NCBI GenBank assembly: GCA_026392825.1
Contig: JAPLBF010000010.1
Location: 1 to 48,161 of the forward strand
Length of the DNA stretch: 48,161 bases
Direction: 5' to 3'
Source: Actinomycetota bacterium
GTDB taxonomy: Bacteria; Actinomycetota; Actinomycetes; Nanopelagicales; Nanopelagicaceae
The position numbers and the translations under genes are program-made. Positions within the stretch are counted from its first letter, which is position 1; each line of letters begins with the position of its first letter. The notes beneath the pieces are model-generated. The model worked only from the letters and a program-made list of their open reading frames with translations. It did no database searches and was not told the DNA's origin. Shown piece by piece: positions 36,629 through 45,171 of this stretch.

Positions 36629-36844
36629 ATGAAGCCAGAGATCCACCCAGAATATAAAGAGACCCAAGTAACTTGTGGTTGCGGTGAAAAGTTTGTAACC
36701 CGCTCAACTGTTGCTAGCGGATCTATCTACGTTGAAGTTTGTTCAGTCTGCCACCCGTTCTACACAGGTAAGCAGCGCATCCTCGATACCGGTGGACGCG
36801 TCGCTAAGTTCGAAGAGCGTTTCGGAAAAGCCGCAGCTAAGTAG
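36629..36844 (+). CDS. rpmE: 50S ribosomal protein L31
   Basis: The 71-residue zinc-type L31 has cysteines C16, C18, C38 and C41 in TCGCGEKF and [12 protein letters not shown], and ends with [10 protein letters not shown]. The start is ATG 36629 with an AAAAGGA upstream; an in-frame ATG at 36572 would add 19 alien residues. Zinc-type L31 can be exchanged for a zinc-free paralogue under zinc limitation in other bacteria; none is seen here. Confidence 0.95.
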   Translation: MKPEIHPEYKETQVTCGCGEKFVTRSTVASGSIYVEVCSVCHPFYTGKQRILDTGGRVAKFEERFGKAAAK

Positions 36845-36850
36845 CTTTCT

Positions 36851-36903
36851 AAAGAGACCGCATCGCAGCCGTAAAGGTTGCGGCGCGGTCTCTTTATTTT
36901 TAT
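36851..36903 (+). terminator. rho-independent terminator after rpmE
   Basis: AAAGAGACCGC and GCGGTCTCTTT form an 11-bp stem with additional inner pairing, followed by ATTTTTATC. It separates rpmE from prfA. Confidence 0.85.
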
Positions 36904-36950
36904 CTTGAACTTTATTTCTTGATCAGTAGTCAGTAGAAAGGAGAAGCCAA

Positions 36951-38033
36951 ATGAGTAACGATCGCTTCGCATCCGCCCACGAAATGGTGCGCGAATATCA
37001 AGAACTTGAAAAACAGATGGCTGATCCTTCAATCCATGAAGATCAAGGCAAAGCCCGCCAACTCGGCCGTCGCTATGCCCAACTCGGTCCGGTAGTCGCC
37101 GGCTTTAACGCTTGGAAATCTGCCGCAGAAGATTTAGAGGCTGCGAAAGAAATGGCGCTCGAGGATCCTTCATTTGCATCTGAAATACCTGCAATGGAAG
37201 AAAGCGTCGAAGCTGCGGCAGATAAATTGGAAGAGCTCTTACTGCCACGTGATCCCAATGATGATCGCGATGTAATTATTGAAGTTAAAGCCGGTGCTGG
37301 CGGAGATGAATCAGCGCTCTTTGCTGGCGATTTAGTTCGCATGTATCAGCGCTATGCTGAAAAGCGTAACTGGAAAGTCGAAATCATCGATATGACTGAA
37401 TCTGATCTCGGTGGTTACAAAGATATTTCAATGGCGATTAAATCAAAGGGAACTCCAGAACCCGGAACAACTCCTTATGCGCGTTTGAAATTTGAAGGCG
37501 GCGTACACCGTGTGCAACGCGTTCCAGAAACAGAGAGCCAAGGAAGAATTCACACATCTGCCGCTGGTGTACTTGTGCTTCCTGAAGCAGAAGAAGTAGA
37601 TGTTGAGCTAAATATGAACGATGTACGCGTAGACGTTTACCGTTCATCAGGCCCGGGTGGTCAGTCAGTTAACACCACCGACTCTGCGGTTCGTTTAACT
37701 CACGTTCCGACTGGAATCGTGGTCTCTTGCCAGAATGAAAAGTCACAGCTGCAAAATAAAGAGTCAGCGCTCCGTATTTTGCGCGCACGCTTGCTGGCAG
37801 ATGCCCAAGAGAAGGCTGAAGCCGCAGCAATGGCTGAACGTAAAAGCCAGGTGCGCACCGTTGATCGATCAGAGCGAATTCGCACCTACAACTATCCGGA
37901 AAATCGCCTGAGTGATCACCGCGTTAATTACAAATCAAATAATTTGGATGCGGTTTTAAATGGTGAGTTAGATGATGTTGTTCAAGCACTTCTTGATGCT
38001 GATAAAGCTGCGAAACTTTCTTCCACGAATTAA
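36951..38033 (+). CDS. prfA: peptide chain release factor 1 (RF1)
   Basis: RF1 reads UAA and UAG. The 360-residue protein has GGQ at residues 236-238 ([20 protein letters not shown]) and the RF1-type PxT tripeptide as PET in [16 protein letters not shown]. The ribosome binding site is AAAGGAG. The next gene, prmC, encodes the methyltransferase that modifies the GGQ glutamine of RF1 and RF2; the two genes are 8 nt apart. Confidence 0.96.
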   Translation: MSNDRFASAHEMVREYQELEKQMADPSIHEDQGKARQLGRRYAQLGPVVAGFNAWKSAAEDLEAAKEMALEDPSFASEIPAMEESVEAAADKLEELLLPRDPNDDRDVIIEVKAGAGGDESALFAGDLVRMYQRYAEKRNWKVEIIDMTESDLGGYKDISMAIKSKGTPEPGTTPYARLKFEGGVHRVQRVPETESQGRIHTSAAGVLVLPEAEEVDVELNMNDVRVDVYRSSGPGGQSVNTTDSAVRLTHVPTGIVVSCQNEKSQLQNKESALRILRARLLADAQEKAEAAAMAERKSQVRTVDRSERIRTYNYPENRLSDHRVNYKSNNLDAVLNGELDDVVQALLDADKAAKLSSTN

Positions 38034-38041
38034 TCACGAAG

Positions 38042-38905
38042 ATGAGCGATATCAAGCCCTTGTTGCGTGCGGCGAAAGAACGGTTAGCCGCATCTGATAT
38101 CCAAGAGGTTGATGCGGAACATTTATTTGCCTATGTTCTCGGTATCTCTCGAATGGATCTTCACAACTCTGTAAAACTGGAAGCAACGCTAAAAGCGCTC
38201 GGTGATTTTGGCGTGATTGAAGATACCTTTGCAAAGTTGATTTCGCGGCGCGCAGCGCACGAGCCTTTGCAGTACCTAACCGGCACCGCCTATTTTCGAC
38301 ATTTAGAGATCGAAGTTGGCCCAGGTGTTTTAGTGCCGCGACCAGAAAGTGAATTACTAGTTGATGCTGTGCTCAAGCACATTGCAAATCTAGAGAAGAA
38401 AACAGAAGGCGAGATTTCGGTAATTGATTTAGGTTCCGGCTCTGGCGCACTGGCTCTGGCAATTGCAACAGAGGCGCCACGTTCGCGGGTGATTGCCGTT
38501 GAAAAGAGCGCGGATGCAATCGAATGGTTAAAGAAGAACGTGGCAAAGATTTCCGAAAATGTGCGCGTAGTCGAAGGCGATGTCACTGATGTTCTACCTG
38601 GAGTTAAGTGCGACGTAGTGATTGCAAATCCACCGTATGTTCCGAATAACCAAACCTTGCCGCGCGATGTCGCAGAGCACGAGCCCCATATTGCACTCTT
38701 CGGCGGAACCACTGGCTTAGAAGTGCCAAAGGTATTTATCGAGGCTGCAGCCAGATTATTAAAGCGTGGGGGAGTCTTGGCGATTGAACATACCGAAGAG
38801 CAAGGTGGCGCAATTGATGCGCTGCTATCTCGTGACTTTATTGACATTGCACTTCATCAAGATTTAACTGGTCGTCCACGGTGGACTTCGGCGGTTAGGA
38901 AATAA
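38042..38905 (+). CDS. prmC: release factor glutamine methyltransferase PrmC
   Basis: PrmC methylates the GGQ glutamine of release factors using S-adenosylmethionine. The 287-residue protein has the N-terminal helical substrate domain ending in RRAAHEPLQYLTGTAYFRHLEIEVGPGVLVPRPESE. The SAM motif is VIDLGSGSGALALAIA, and the catalytic NPPYVPN follows. Its stop is directly followed by the ATG of the TsaC-like gene. Confidence 0.95.
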   Translation: MSDIKPLLRAAKERLAASDIQEVDAEHLFAYVLGISRMDLHNSVKLEATLKALGDFGVIEDTFAKLISRRAAHEPLQYLTGTAYFRHLEIEVGPGVLVPRPESELLVDAVLKHIANLEKKTEGEISVIDLGSGSGALALAIATEAPRSRVIAVEKSADAIEWLKKNVAKISENVRVVEGDVTDVLPGVKCDVVIANPPYVPNNQTLPRDVAEHEPHIALFGGTTGLEVPKVFIEAAARLLKRGGVLAIEHTEEQGGAIDALLSRDFIDIALHQDLTGRPRWTSAVRK

Positions 38906-39547
38906 ATGGCACGCCACGATCTTTTGCAAGGCGATTTGTCTGAGCACGTCGCAACCGCCGTCACTGCGCTAAAAGATGGTTATGTAATTGTGGCGCCGCT
39001 AGAACATAGCTACGCGCTAATCACCGATGCTTTTATGCACGATGCTGTGCGCGCGATGCATGTCTTGCGCGGTGATGCGCTGGGAGTTGCTGCGCAAGTT
39101 GCAATTGCTAACCGAGATTACATTGACGGCATTGCTCGCGAAATTTCTGCCGACGCTCGCCTCTTGATGCAGAACTTTTGGCCAGGATTACTTTCGCTGA
39201 ACATCAGACCGCAAGCGGGACTTAACTGGGATTTAGGTGACGGAAATTCACTAGATCAAATCAGCGTGCGAGTTCCTGAATCACAATTCATTTCGGAAGT
39301 TCTGAAAAAATCCGGACCACTCGCGATTGCTAGCGCAGCGCTAGTTGGAGAAAAGGCCATCAACGACAGCGCCGATATTACATATTTAGATTTAGATGTC
39401 GCGGCTATTTTTACGGCTGGGGTGCTTCCCAGCGGTGGTGCAAGTACCGTTATAGATCTCACAGGGATAAGAACACGGATCGTGCGGGAAGGCGCAATCT
39501 CAATCAGCGAAATTACCGCCCTCGTACCCGACATTTCTCACGAGTAA
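38906..39547 (+). CDS. TsaC/Sua5/YrdC-like protein with altered active site
   Basis: By position (after prmC, as in Rv1301) and fold this is the L-threonylcarbamoyladenylate synthase of the t6A tRNA modification path. Recognisable parts of the 213-residue protein are NFWPGLLSLNI, ISVRVPES and PSGGASTVIDLTG. Several usual motifs are missing. The PTDTVYGL-type segment reads LEHSYALITDA, the Lys-Arg pair of the KxR loop reads HVLRGDALG, and the SxN motif reads SAALVG. It could be a poor enzyme, a non-catalytic relative, or an unusual active form if no second copy exists in the genome. Confidence 0.75.
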   Translation: MARHDLLQGDLSEHVATAVTALKDGYVIVAPLEHSYALITDAFMHDAVRAMHVLRGDALGVAAQVAIANRDYIDGIAREISADARLLMQNFWPGLLSLNIRPQAGLNWDLGDGNSLDQISVRVPESQFISEVLKKSGPLAIASAALVGEKAINDSADITYLDLDVAAIFTAGVLPSGGASTVIDLTGIRTRIVREGAISISEITALVPDISHE

Positions 39548-39551
39548 GGCT

Positions 39552-39564
39552 TAGGCTAGCGCGC
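39552..39564 (+). promoter_or_regulatory. leaderless-type -10 of glyA
   Basis: TAGGCT at 39552-39557 is 7 nt before the ATG at 39565. Confidence 0.45.
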
Positions 39565-40830
39565 ATGAGTTCAGAGACTTTTTACGGCCCAGATTTTGCG
39601 CTGCTAAGCCAACAAGACCCAGATATTGCAGCGGTCTTACTGTCAGAGTTAAAGCGCCAGCAAACAAATCTGCAATTAATTGCATCCGAAAATTTCACGT
39701 CTCGCGCGGTTCTCGCAGCACTCGGCTCAACACTTTCCAACAAATATGCCGAGGGCTATCCCGGAAAACGTTATTACGGCGGGTGTGAAGAAGTAGATAA
39801 AGCAGAAGTTATTGCCATTGATCGCGCAAAATCGCTATTCGGCGCAGAACATGCGAACGTACAGCCACACTCAGGTGCCAGCGCCAACGTTGCGGTTTAT
39901 CAAGCATTTACCAAACCTGGTGACACCGTACTTGCAATGTCACTGCCACACGGTGGCCACTTAACACACGGATCACCAGTTAATTTTTCTGGAAAGTGGT
40001 TTAACGTTGAGTCATACGGCGTTCGCCAAGATAACGAACTAATTGATTACGACGAGCTTCGCGATATCGCTATTCGCACCAAGCCAAAGATGATCTGCTC
40101 TGGAGCGACTGCGTATCCATCGCTTATTGACTTTGAAAAGGTTCGCGCAATTTGCGATGAAGTCGGTGCAATTATGTGGGTCGATGCGGCGCACTTCATC
40201 GGCCTTGTTGCCGGTAAAGCAATTCCATCGCCTGTTCCGTTTGCCGATGTTGTTTCATTTACTACTCATAAAGTTTTACGTGGGCCACGTGGTGGAATGA
40301 TCTTGGCAAAGGCCGAACACGCAGCAGCAATTGATAAGGCAGTCTTCCCGGGCATGCAAGGTGGTCCGATTATGTCGGCAGTTGCTGGCAAAGCAGTTGC
40401 CCTTGCTGAATGTGCAACCCCGGCTTATCAAAAGTATGCCAAGGATGTAATTGTTAACGCCAAAGCTTTAGCCGCAGCCCTTGAAACAGAAGGAATGCGC
40501 GCTGTATCCGGCGGAACTCAAACTCACTTAGCGCTTATGGATATTCGCGCCACTGGCGTAACTGGAAAAGTGGCAGATGAGCGTTGCGGCCAAGCCGGAA
40601 TCGTTATGAATAAGAACTCAATTCCTTACGATCCTGAGAAGCCAGGAATCACTAGTGGTATTCGCGTTGGTACTCCTGCGACGACTACACAGGGCATGGG
40701 CGTAGCGGAGATGAAGACGATTGCATCATTTATTGCACGTGCGATTAAGACAGATGATGCCAATACCTTGGCGGCAATTAAATCTGATGTGCACGCACTC
40801 ACTTCGCGCTTTCCTATTTACACAGCGTAA
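39565..40830 (+). CDS. glyA: serine hydroxymethyltransferase
   Basis: This PLP enzyme interconverts serine and glycine, charging tetrahydrofolate with a one-carbon unit. The 421-residue protein has LIASENFTS, NKYAEGYPGKRYYGG, the PLP lysine in SFTTHKVLRGPRGG, and the C-terminal GIRVGTPATTTQGM. It is inserted between the tsaC-like gene and wecA, compared with the M. tuberculosis order. Confidence 0.96.
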   Translation: MSSETFYGPDFALLSQQDPDIAAVLLSELKRQQTNLQLIASENFTSRAVLAALGSTLSNKYAEGYPGKRYYGGCEEVDKAEVIAIDRAKSLFGAEHANVQPHSGASANVAVYQAFTKPGDTVLAMSLPHGGHLTHGSPVNFSGKWFNVESYGVRQDNELIDYDELRDIAIRTKPKMICSGATAYPSLIDFEKVRAICDEVGAIMWVDAAHFIGLVAGKAIPSPVPFADVVSFTTHKVLRGPRGGMILAKAEHAAAIDKAVFPGMQGGPIMSAVAGKAVALAECATPAYQKYAKDVIVNAKALAAALETEGMRAVSGGTQTHLALMDIRATGVTGKVADERCGQAGIVMNKNSIPYDPEKPGITSGIRVGTPATTTQGMGVAEMKTIASFIARAIKTDDANTLAAIKSDVHALTSRFPIYTA

Positions 40831-40841
40831 GGAAAAATCGC

Positions 40842-41945
40842 GTGCGCGAATACCTAGTAACTTTGCTGCTAGCGGCAGCACTTTGCTACGTCATCACGCC
40901 GTTAGTCCGTAAATGGGCGCTCCACTTTGGCGCAGTTGCGCAGATTCGTAAGCGCGATATCCATGTTGTGCCAACGCCGCGTTGGGGTGGATTGGCAATG
41001 TGGCTGGCTATGTCTGCAACATTTCTAATCGTCGGCAACCTGTCACTTGTTGGAAAGTCTTTTGGCCACGATGCGCAAGGTATTTTCTTGGCCGGCACAT
41101 TCTTGGTTTTGCTTGGAATGCTTGATGATAAATTTGAATTAGATGCAATAACCAAGTTGGCTGGACAAGCTTTAGCGGCCGGCATCTTATTGCTCTACGG
41201 AATACAAATCCTGTGGTTGCCAATTAATGGCGTAACTATGTTGCCGCCAAGTGTTGGTCAATTACTCACAGTTTTGATCGTTCTGGTAACAATTAATGCC
41301 GTTAACTTTATTGATGGTTTAGATGGCCTAGCGGCAGGAATTGTTGCAATTTCAGGCTCCGCATTCTTCGCCTTTGCATACTTACTAGCAGTTGTTTATG
41401 GCTTTAATCGCGCAGGTGCACCTTCGCTAATAACTGCGATAGCAGTGGGGGTTTGTCTAGGTTTCTTGCCACACAATTCTCACCCCGCCCGAATATTTAT
41501 GGGGGATTCGGGATCAATGTTTTTAGGTTTAATGCTTGCGGCCTCTGCAATAACTCTAACCGGCCAAGTAGACCCGAATGCAATTAGCGAAGAAAAGTTA
41601 GGACCAGCGCTTCTGCCGTTGTTACTGCCATTTGCAGTTCTTGCGATTCCGTTAGCTGATCTAACTCTGGCAATCTTTCGGCGCATCCGCGCAGGTAAAT
41701 CTCCATTTTCTTCAGATAAAGAACACTTGCACCATCGCATTATGCGCGCTGGTAATACCCAAGTTCGTACTGCAGGGATTATGTATTTATGGACGGCAAC
41801 GATTGCATTCCCAGTTAGCGTCTCAGCCTTTGCACCGCTATGGGTTTCGGCAGTTTTTGCAGGTGCCATGCTGGCGTTTACAATTAACTTCAGCCGCGGC
41901 AAATCAAAATCTTTTCGTACTTTAGAAAGTGCAGACCATGAGTAA
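40842..41945 (+). CDS. wecA: undecaprenyl-phosphate GlcNAc-1-phosphate transferase (WecA/TagO family)
   Basis: This integral membrane enzyme starts cell-wall glycan synthesis by moving a sugar-1-phosphate to undecaprenyl phosphate. The 367-residue protein has about ten to eleven membrane helices and the family motifs VPTPRWGGLAM, LGMLDDKFELD (Asp pair for magnesium), NAVNFIDGLDGLAAG, FLPHNSHPARIFMGDSGSMFLG and the HLHHR loop. It starts at GTG 40842 after TAAGGAAA. In mycobacteria the same gene (Rv1302) directly precedes the ATP synthase operon, as here. Confidence 0.94.
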   Translation: MREYLVTLLLAAALCYVITPLVRKWALHFGAVAQIRKRDIHVVPTPRWGGLAMWLAMSATFLIVGNLSLVGKSFGHDAQGIFLAGTFLVLLGMLDDKFELDAITKLAGQALAAGILLLYGIQILWLPINGVTMLPPSVGQLLTVLIVLVTINAVNFIDGLDGLAAGIVAISGSAFFAFAYLLAVVYGFNRAGAPSLITAIAVGVCLGFLPHNSHPARIFMGDSGSMFLGLMLAASAITLTGQVDPNAISEEKLGPALLPLLLPFAVLAIPLADLTLAIFRRIRAGKSPFSSDKEHLHHRIMRAGNTQVRTAGIMYLWTATIAFPVSVSAFAPLWVSAVFAGAMLAFTINFSRGKSKSFRTLESADHE

Positions 41946-42363
41946 AGAACAATCCAACGAATCACAACTACTGCGCGGCGCAGTTCGCCCAACATTAATT
42001 GTCGGCGCAATTGCAATTGCACTCTTTTCAGCACTTCGCGGGCTGAGTGGTTTTTATGGTGCACTTCTTGCGCAGTTCATTGTTGCGATCTACTTCATAA
42101 TCCATATCTTGGTATCTCGCTTGACTCGCAACCTTGATCCGATAAGCACAATGGCGATGGCGTTATTTTCTTACTTTGCAAAACTCTTCTTTTTAGGTCT
42201 CTTTCTCTGGGCCTTGGCTAAGTACACAGATCGCCAGACTATTGACCGACTCAGCTTTGGCGCCGCGGCCTGCGCGCTGACCATTGCCTGGCTCGGTGGG
42301 GAGATCGCCAGTTACCTCAAACTCAAAACTCATCTACCATTACCAACGCAAGCCAAATCGTAA
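41938..42363 (+). CDS. atpI: AtpI-like membrane protein before the ATP synthase operon
   Basis: The 141-residue protein has about four membrane helices and corresponds by position to Rv1303, the AtpI-like protein of the actinobacterial ATP synthase locus. AtpI proteins help assemble the c-ring or support magnesium import; sequence conservation is low, so the call rests mainly on context. The ATG at 41938 lies within the last codons of wecA (8-nt overlap). Confidence 0.65.
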   Translation: MSKEQSNESQLLRGAVRPTLIVGAIAIALFSALRGLSGFYGALLAQFIVAIYFIIHILVSRLTRNLDPISTMAMALFSYFAKLFFLGLFLWALAKYTDRQTIDRLSFGAAACALTIAWLGGEIASYLKLKTHLPLPTQAKS

Positions 42364-42384
42364 GTTCCATCCACGGAGGTCCAA

Positions 42385-42588
42385 GTGAGTAACAGCAGTC
42401 ATAACAAGCGCGACGAGAACGCAATGTGGACGATCTTTGGATACCTATTATCTGGCCTGCTCTTTTGGGGTGGGGTTGGGTACGCGGCTGATAAATGGCT
42501 CGGAACGTCCTACCTGACTCTGGCTGGACTAATCGTTGGAATGGGTGGGGCCATCTATCTGGTCTGGCTACGGTTCGGGCGCGAATAG
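42385..42588 (+). CDS. atpZ: AtpZ/AtpI family small membrane protein
   Basis: The 67-residue protein has two membrane helices (WTIFGYLLSGLLFWGGVGYAADKWLG and LTLAGLIVGMGGAIYLVWLRFGRE), the AtpZ/AtpI pattern with the short GYAADKWLG turn. It starts at GTG 42385, preceded by GGAGG. A chaperone role for the Fo part is inferred from family and location. Confidence 0.75.
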   Translation: MSNSSHNKRDENAMWTIFGYLLSGLLFWGGVGYAADKWLGTSYLTLAGLIVGMGGAIYLVWLRFGRE

Positions 42589-42646
42589 CGGATTAGTGAC
42601 CAGTCCCACGCTTAAATCTCAGATTTTGGATTTCACAGGTAGAGGC

Positions 42647-42669
42647 TTTTACGCATAAGGTGGCCCCGT
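42647..42669 (+). promoter_or_regulatory. possible atpB promoter
   Basis: TTTTAC and TATAGC are about 17 nt apart in the 113-nt gap before atpB. The ribosome binding site TTGGAG follows near 42692. The hexamers are weak matches; spacing supports the call. Confidence 0.4.
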
Positions 42670-42701
42670 TATAGCCCAGCTAACAATAAATTGGAGTTCG
42701 A

Positions 42702-43490
42702 GTGCTCGCGTTAGTTCGTTCCAGCGCTGAAGGCGAAGGCTTTGTCCCGCCGAGTACCAAAGACTTCGAACTGCCACCTATTTTTGGTGACAATCCATTT
42801 ACAACTAAACCAATTTTCCTAGTTATATTTTCCGTAATTCTGATTTCAGTTTTCTTTATCGCAGCCTCACGTAAAGCAGCGATTGTTCCTTCAAAGCTTC
42901 AATTTGCCGGAGAAAGCGTTTACGCATTTGTCCGTAACGACCTTGCTAAAGATGTAATCGGCCACGAATTCCTTCGTTTTGTGCCATACCTCTTCACTCT
43001 TTTTACTTTTATTCTTGTAAATAATCTATTTGGAATTATTCCAATAATTCAATTCCCAACGATGTCCCACGTTGGATTCGCTTACGTCTTGGCGATGTTC
43101 ACATTCTTTGTATTCCACTATGTAGGCGTTCGCAAGCACGGTTTATACAAGTACATCAAAGAGATCATGTTCATGCCAGGTGTCCCAAAGGCTGCATACA
43201 TCTTGATTACACCTCTTGAAATTCTTACCTTCTTCTTAGTTCGTCCCTTGACGCTGTCACTGCGTCTCTTTGCAAATATGTTTGCGGGCCACTTGTTGTT
43301 GCTCGTATTTATCTTGGGTGGAGAACATCTTGCCCAAGGTGCACTTGGTTTGAAGTTGGTTAGCCCATTTGCCTTCGGTATCGGCATTGTGTTGACCTTC
43401 TTCGAGTTTATGGTCCAATGTCTACAGGCGTATATCTTTACTCTGTTGACCGCTCTTTACATCGCCGGCGCCCTTGCCGACGAGCACTAA
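42702..43490 (+). CDS. atpB: ATP synthase subunit a
   Basis: Subunit a forms the proton half-channels next to the c-ring. The 262-residue protein has five to six membrane helices. The essential arginine is in RPLTLSLRLFANMFAGH, and the last helix (FEFMVQCLQAYIFTLLTALYI) carries the usual glutamine. It starts at GTG 42702 (MLALVRSSAEGEGFVPPS). Confidence 0.96.
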   Translation: MLALVRSSAEGEGFVPPSTKDFELPPIFGDNPFTTKPIFLVIFSVILISVFFIAASRKAAIVPSKLQFAGESVYAFVRNDLAKDVIGHEFLRFVPYLFTLFTFILVNNLFGIIPIIQFPTMSHVGFAYVLAMFTFFVFHYVGVRKHGLYKYIKEIMFMPGVPKAAYILITPLEILTFFLVRPLTLSLRLFANMFAGHLLLLVFILGGEHLAQGALGLKLVSPFAFGIGIVLTFFEFMVQCLQAYIFTLLTALYIAGALADEH

Positions 43491-43513
43491 CACCTAACGA
43501 AAGGCAGTAAAAA

Positions 43514-43717
43514 ATGGAAGGCACACTCAACCTGGTCGGTTTTGGCCTCGCAGCAATCGGTCCTGGTATTGCAACCGGACTTATCTTCGCCGCTTATATC
43601 AACGGCGTTGCACGTCAGCCAGAAGCACGTAGCGTTCTACAGCCAATCGCGTTCCTTGGATTCGCGCTCGCTGAAGCTCTCGCACTCTTCGGTCTCGTTC
43701 TAGCTTTCGTTCTCTAA
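43514..43717 (+). CDS. atpE: ATP synthase subunit c
   Basis: The 67-residue hairpin forms the rotor ring. Helix 1 carries the glycine-rich [15 protein letters not shown], the polar loop is ARQPEA, and helix 2 has the ion-binding glutamate E54 in [11 protein letters not shown]. The sodium-type Gln and Ser/Thr partners are absent, so proton use is predicted. The ribosome binding site is GAAAGGCAG-like. Confidence 0.96.
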   Translation: MEGTLNLVGFGLAAIGPGIATGLIFAAYINGVARQPEARSVLQPIAFLGFALAEALALFGLVLAFVL

Positions 43718-43745
43718 TTAGCGCAGAAATAACTCTGAACTGATT

Positions 43746-44279
43746 ATGACAAGATTTGATTTTGCCGCAGAGGGAGAGAAACTGAACCCATTGATTCCGC
43801 ATACCTCGGAAATCATTGTGGGCGCAGTTGCATTTTCACTTCTCTTCCTTGTATTGCGCAGCAAAGTGGTGCCGATGTTCGAAAAGGCATTCACTGCACG
43901 CACTGAGGCAATTCAAGGTGGAATGGAGCGCGCTGAAAAAGCGCAGCTCGAAGCGCAACAAGCGCTTTCCCAGTACAACGATCAGCTTTCAAAAGCGCGC
44001 GAAGAAGCACAAACTCTTCGTGAAGAAGCTCGTGTACAAGGCGTTTCTATCGTTGAAGAACTTCGTGCCAAAGCACAAGAAGAAGCAGCGCGCATTACCG
44101 CCGCTGCACACGCATCCATTGAAGCCGAACGTCAGCAAGCGGTTACTTCACTTCGTAATGAAGTTGGCGCACTCGCTGTTGAACTTGCTTCAAAGATTGT
44201 CGGCGAAGCACTTGATGACCAGGCTCGTCAATCACGGATCGTTGACCGTTTTCTTGATGATCTAGAGAAGAGTAAGTAA
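43746..44279 (+). CDS. atpF: ATP synthase subunit b
   Basis: Subunit b is the outer stalk. The 177-residue protein has one N-terminal membrane helix (EIIVGAVAFSLLFLVLRSKVVP), followed by a long charged coiled coil (AEKAQLEAQQALSQYNDQLSKAREEAQTLREEAR). The ATG is 28 nt after atpE. Confidence 0.94.
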   Translation: MTRFDFAAEGEKLNPLIPHTSEIIVGAVAFSLLFLVLRSKVVPMFEKAFTARTEAIQGGMERAEKAQLEAQQALSQYNDQLSKAREEAQTLREEARVQGVSIVEELRAKAQEEAARITAAAHASIEAERQQAVTSLRNEVGALAVELASKIVGEALDDQARQSRIVDRFLDDLEKSK

Positions 44280-44285
44280 AGAAAA

Positions 44286-45122
44286 ATGAGAATTCACCTC
44301 GGAGGCAGCAGTCGTCAGTCACTTGTGGCTGCACGCACTGCACTCGATGCTGCAATCAAGGGCGCAAGCGCTGCATCTGCCTCAGAGTTGTCTTCACATC
44401 TTTTCTTTGCAACAGAAGTTTTCGCCGGCAATACTTCATTGCGTCGTGCAATTACCGATCCATCTCGCGACAAGGCTGCAAAGGCCGCGCTCGTTAAGGA
44501 TCTCTTCGGTAAACCAACAGGCGCACTTGCGGTATCGCTAATGAGCGATGTCTCAGCACTTCGTTGGTCTGCAACGAAGGATGTAATCCACGTAATTGAG
44601 CAGCTAGCCATTGAAGCGGAAGCATCTGCAGCAAATATCTCTAATGAACTAGATCGCGTGGAAGATGAGTTCTTCGAAACTTCACGTTTAGTTGCCGATA
44701 ACTTCGAGCTCCGCAAGGCGCTCGTCAGCGTTGGTTCAACCGATGCCAAGGCAGCTTTAATCGCGGAAGTTCTCGGAAAGAAAGCATCATCTTCAACAGT
44801 AAAACTCGCTATTGCGCTTGTTTCTCATTTGCGCGGTCGCAGTATTGAGGCCGCATTTGCCGATTACCTATTTGGTCTAGCAAATCGCCGCAATCGCTTG
44901 ATCGCTGTGGTTCGCACGGCATCTGCTCTCACTGATGCACAGGCAACACGCCTTGCAACAGTGCTAGAGAAAAAAGTTGGTCAGCCAATTCGCATTAACG
45001 TTCAGATCGATCCAACGATCTTGGGTGGAGTTTCAATCAAGTTCGCAGATGAGTTAGTAGATGGCAGCGTAGTAAACCGCTTAGCAAACGCCGGGCGTGC
45101 ACTTATTGGTAAGTCAGCGTAA
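44286..45122 (+). CDS. atpH: ATP synthase subunit delta
   Basis: Delta links the outer stalk to the top of F1. The 278-residue length is the actinobacterial form, longer than the about 180 residues in most bacteria. The C-terminal signature PIRINVQIDPTILGGVSIKFADELVDGSV is clear. Start is ATG 44286, 6 nt after atpF. Confidence 0.94.
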   Translation: MRIHLGGSSRQSLVAARTALDAAIKGASAASASELSSHLFFATEVFAGNTSLRRAITDPSRDKAAKAALVKDLFGKPTGALAVSLMSDVSALRWSATKDVIHVIEQLAIEAEASAANISNELDRVEDEFFETSRLVADNFELRKALVSVGSTDAKAALIAEVLGKKASSSTVKLAIALVSHLRGRSIEAAFADYLFGLANRRNRLIAVVRTASALTDAQATRLATVLEKKVGQPIRINVQIDPTILGGVSIKFADELVDGSVVNRLANAGRALIGKSA

Positions 45123-45171
45123 GCAAAAGTAATTAAAGAAGATTTAAAAAGAAACGAAAAGGGAGAACGAC

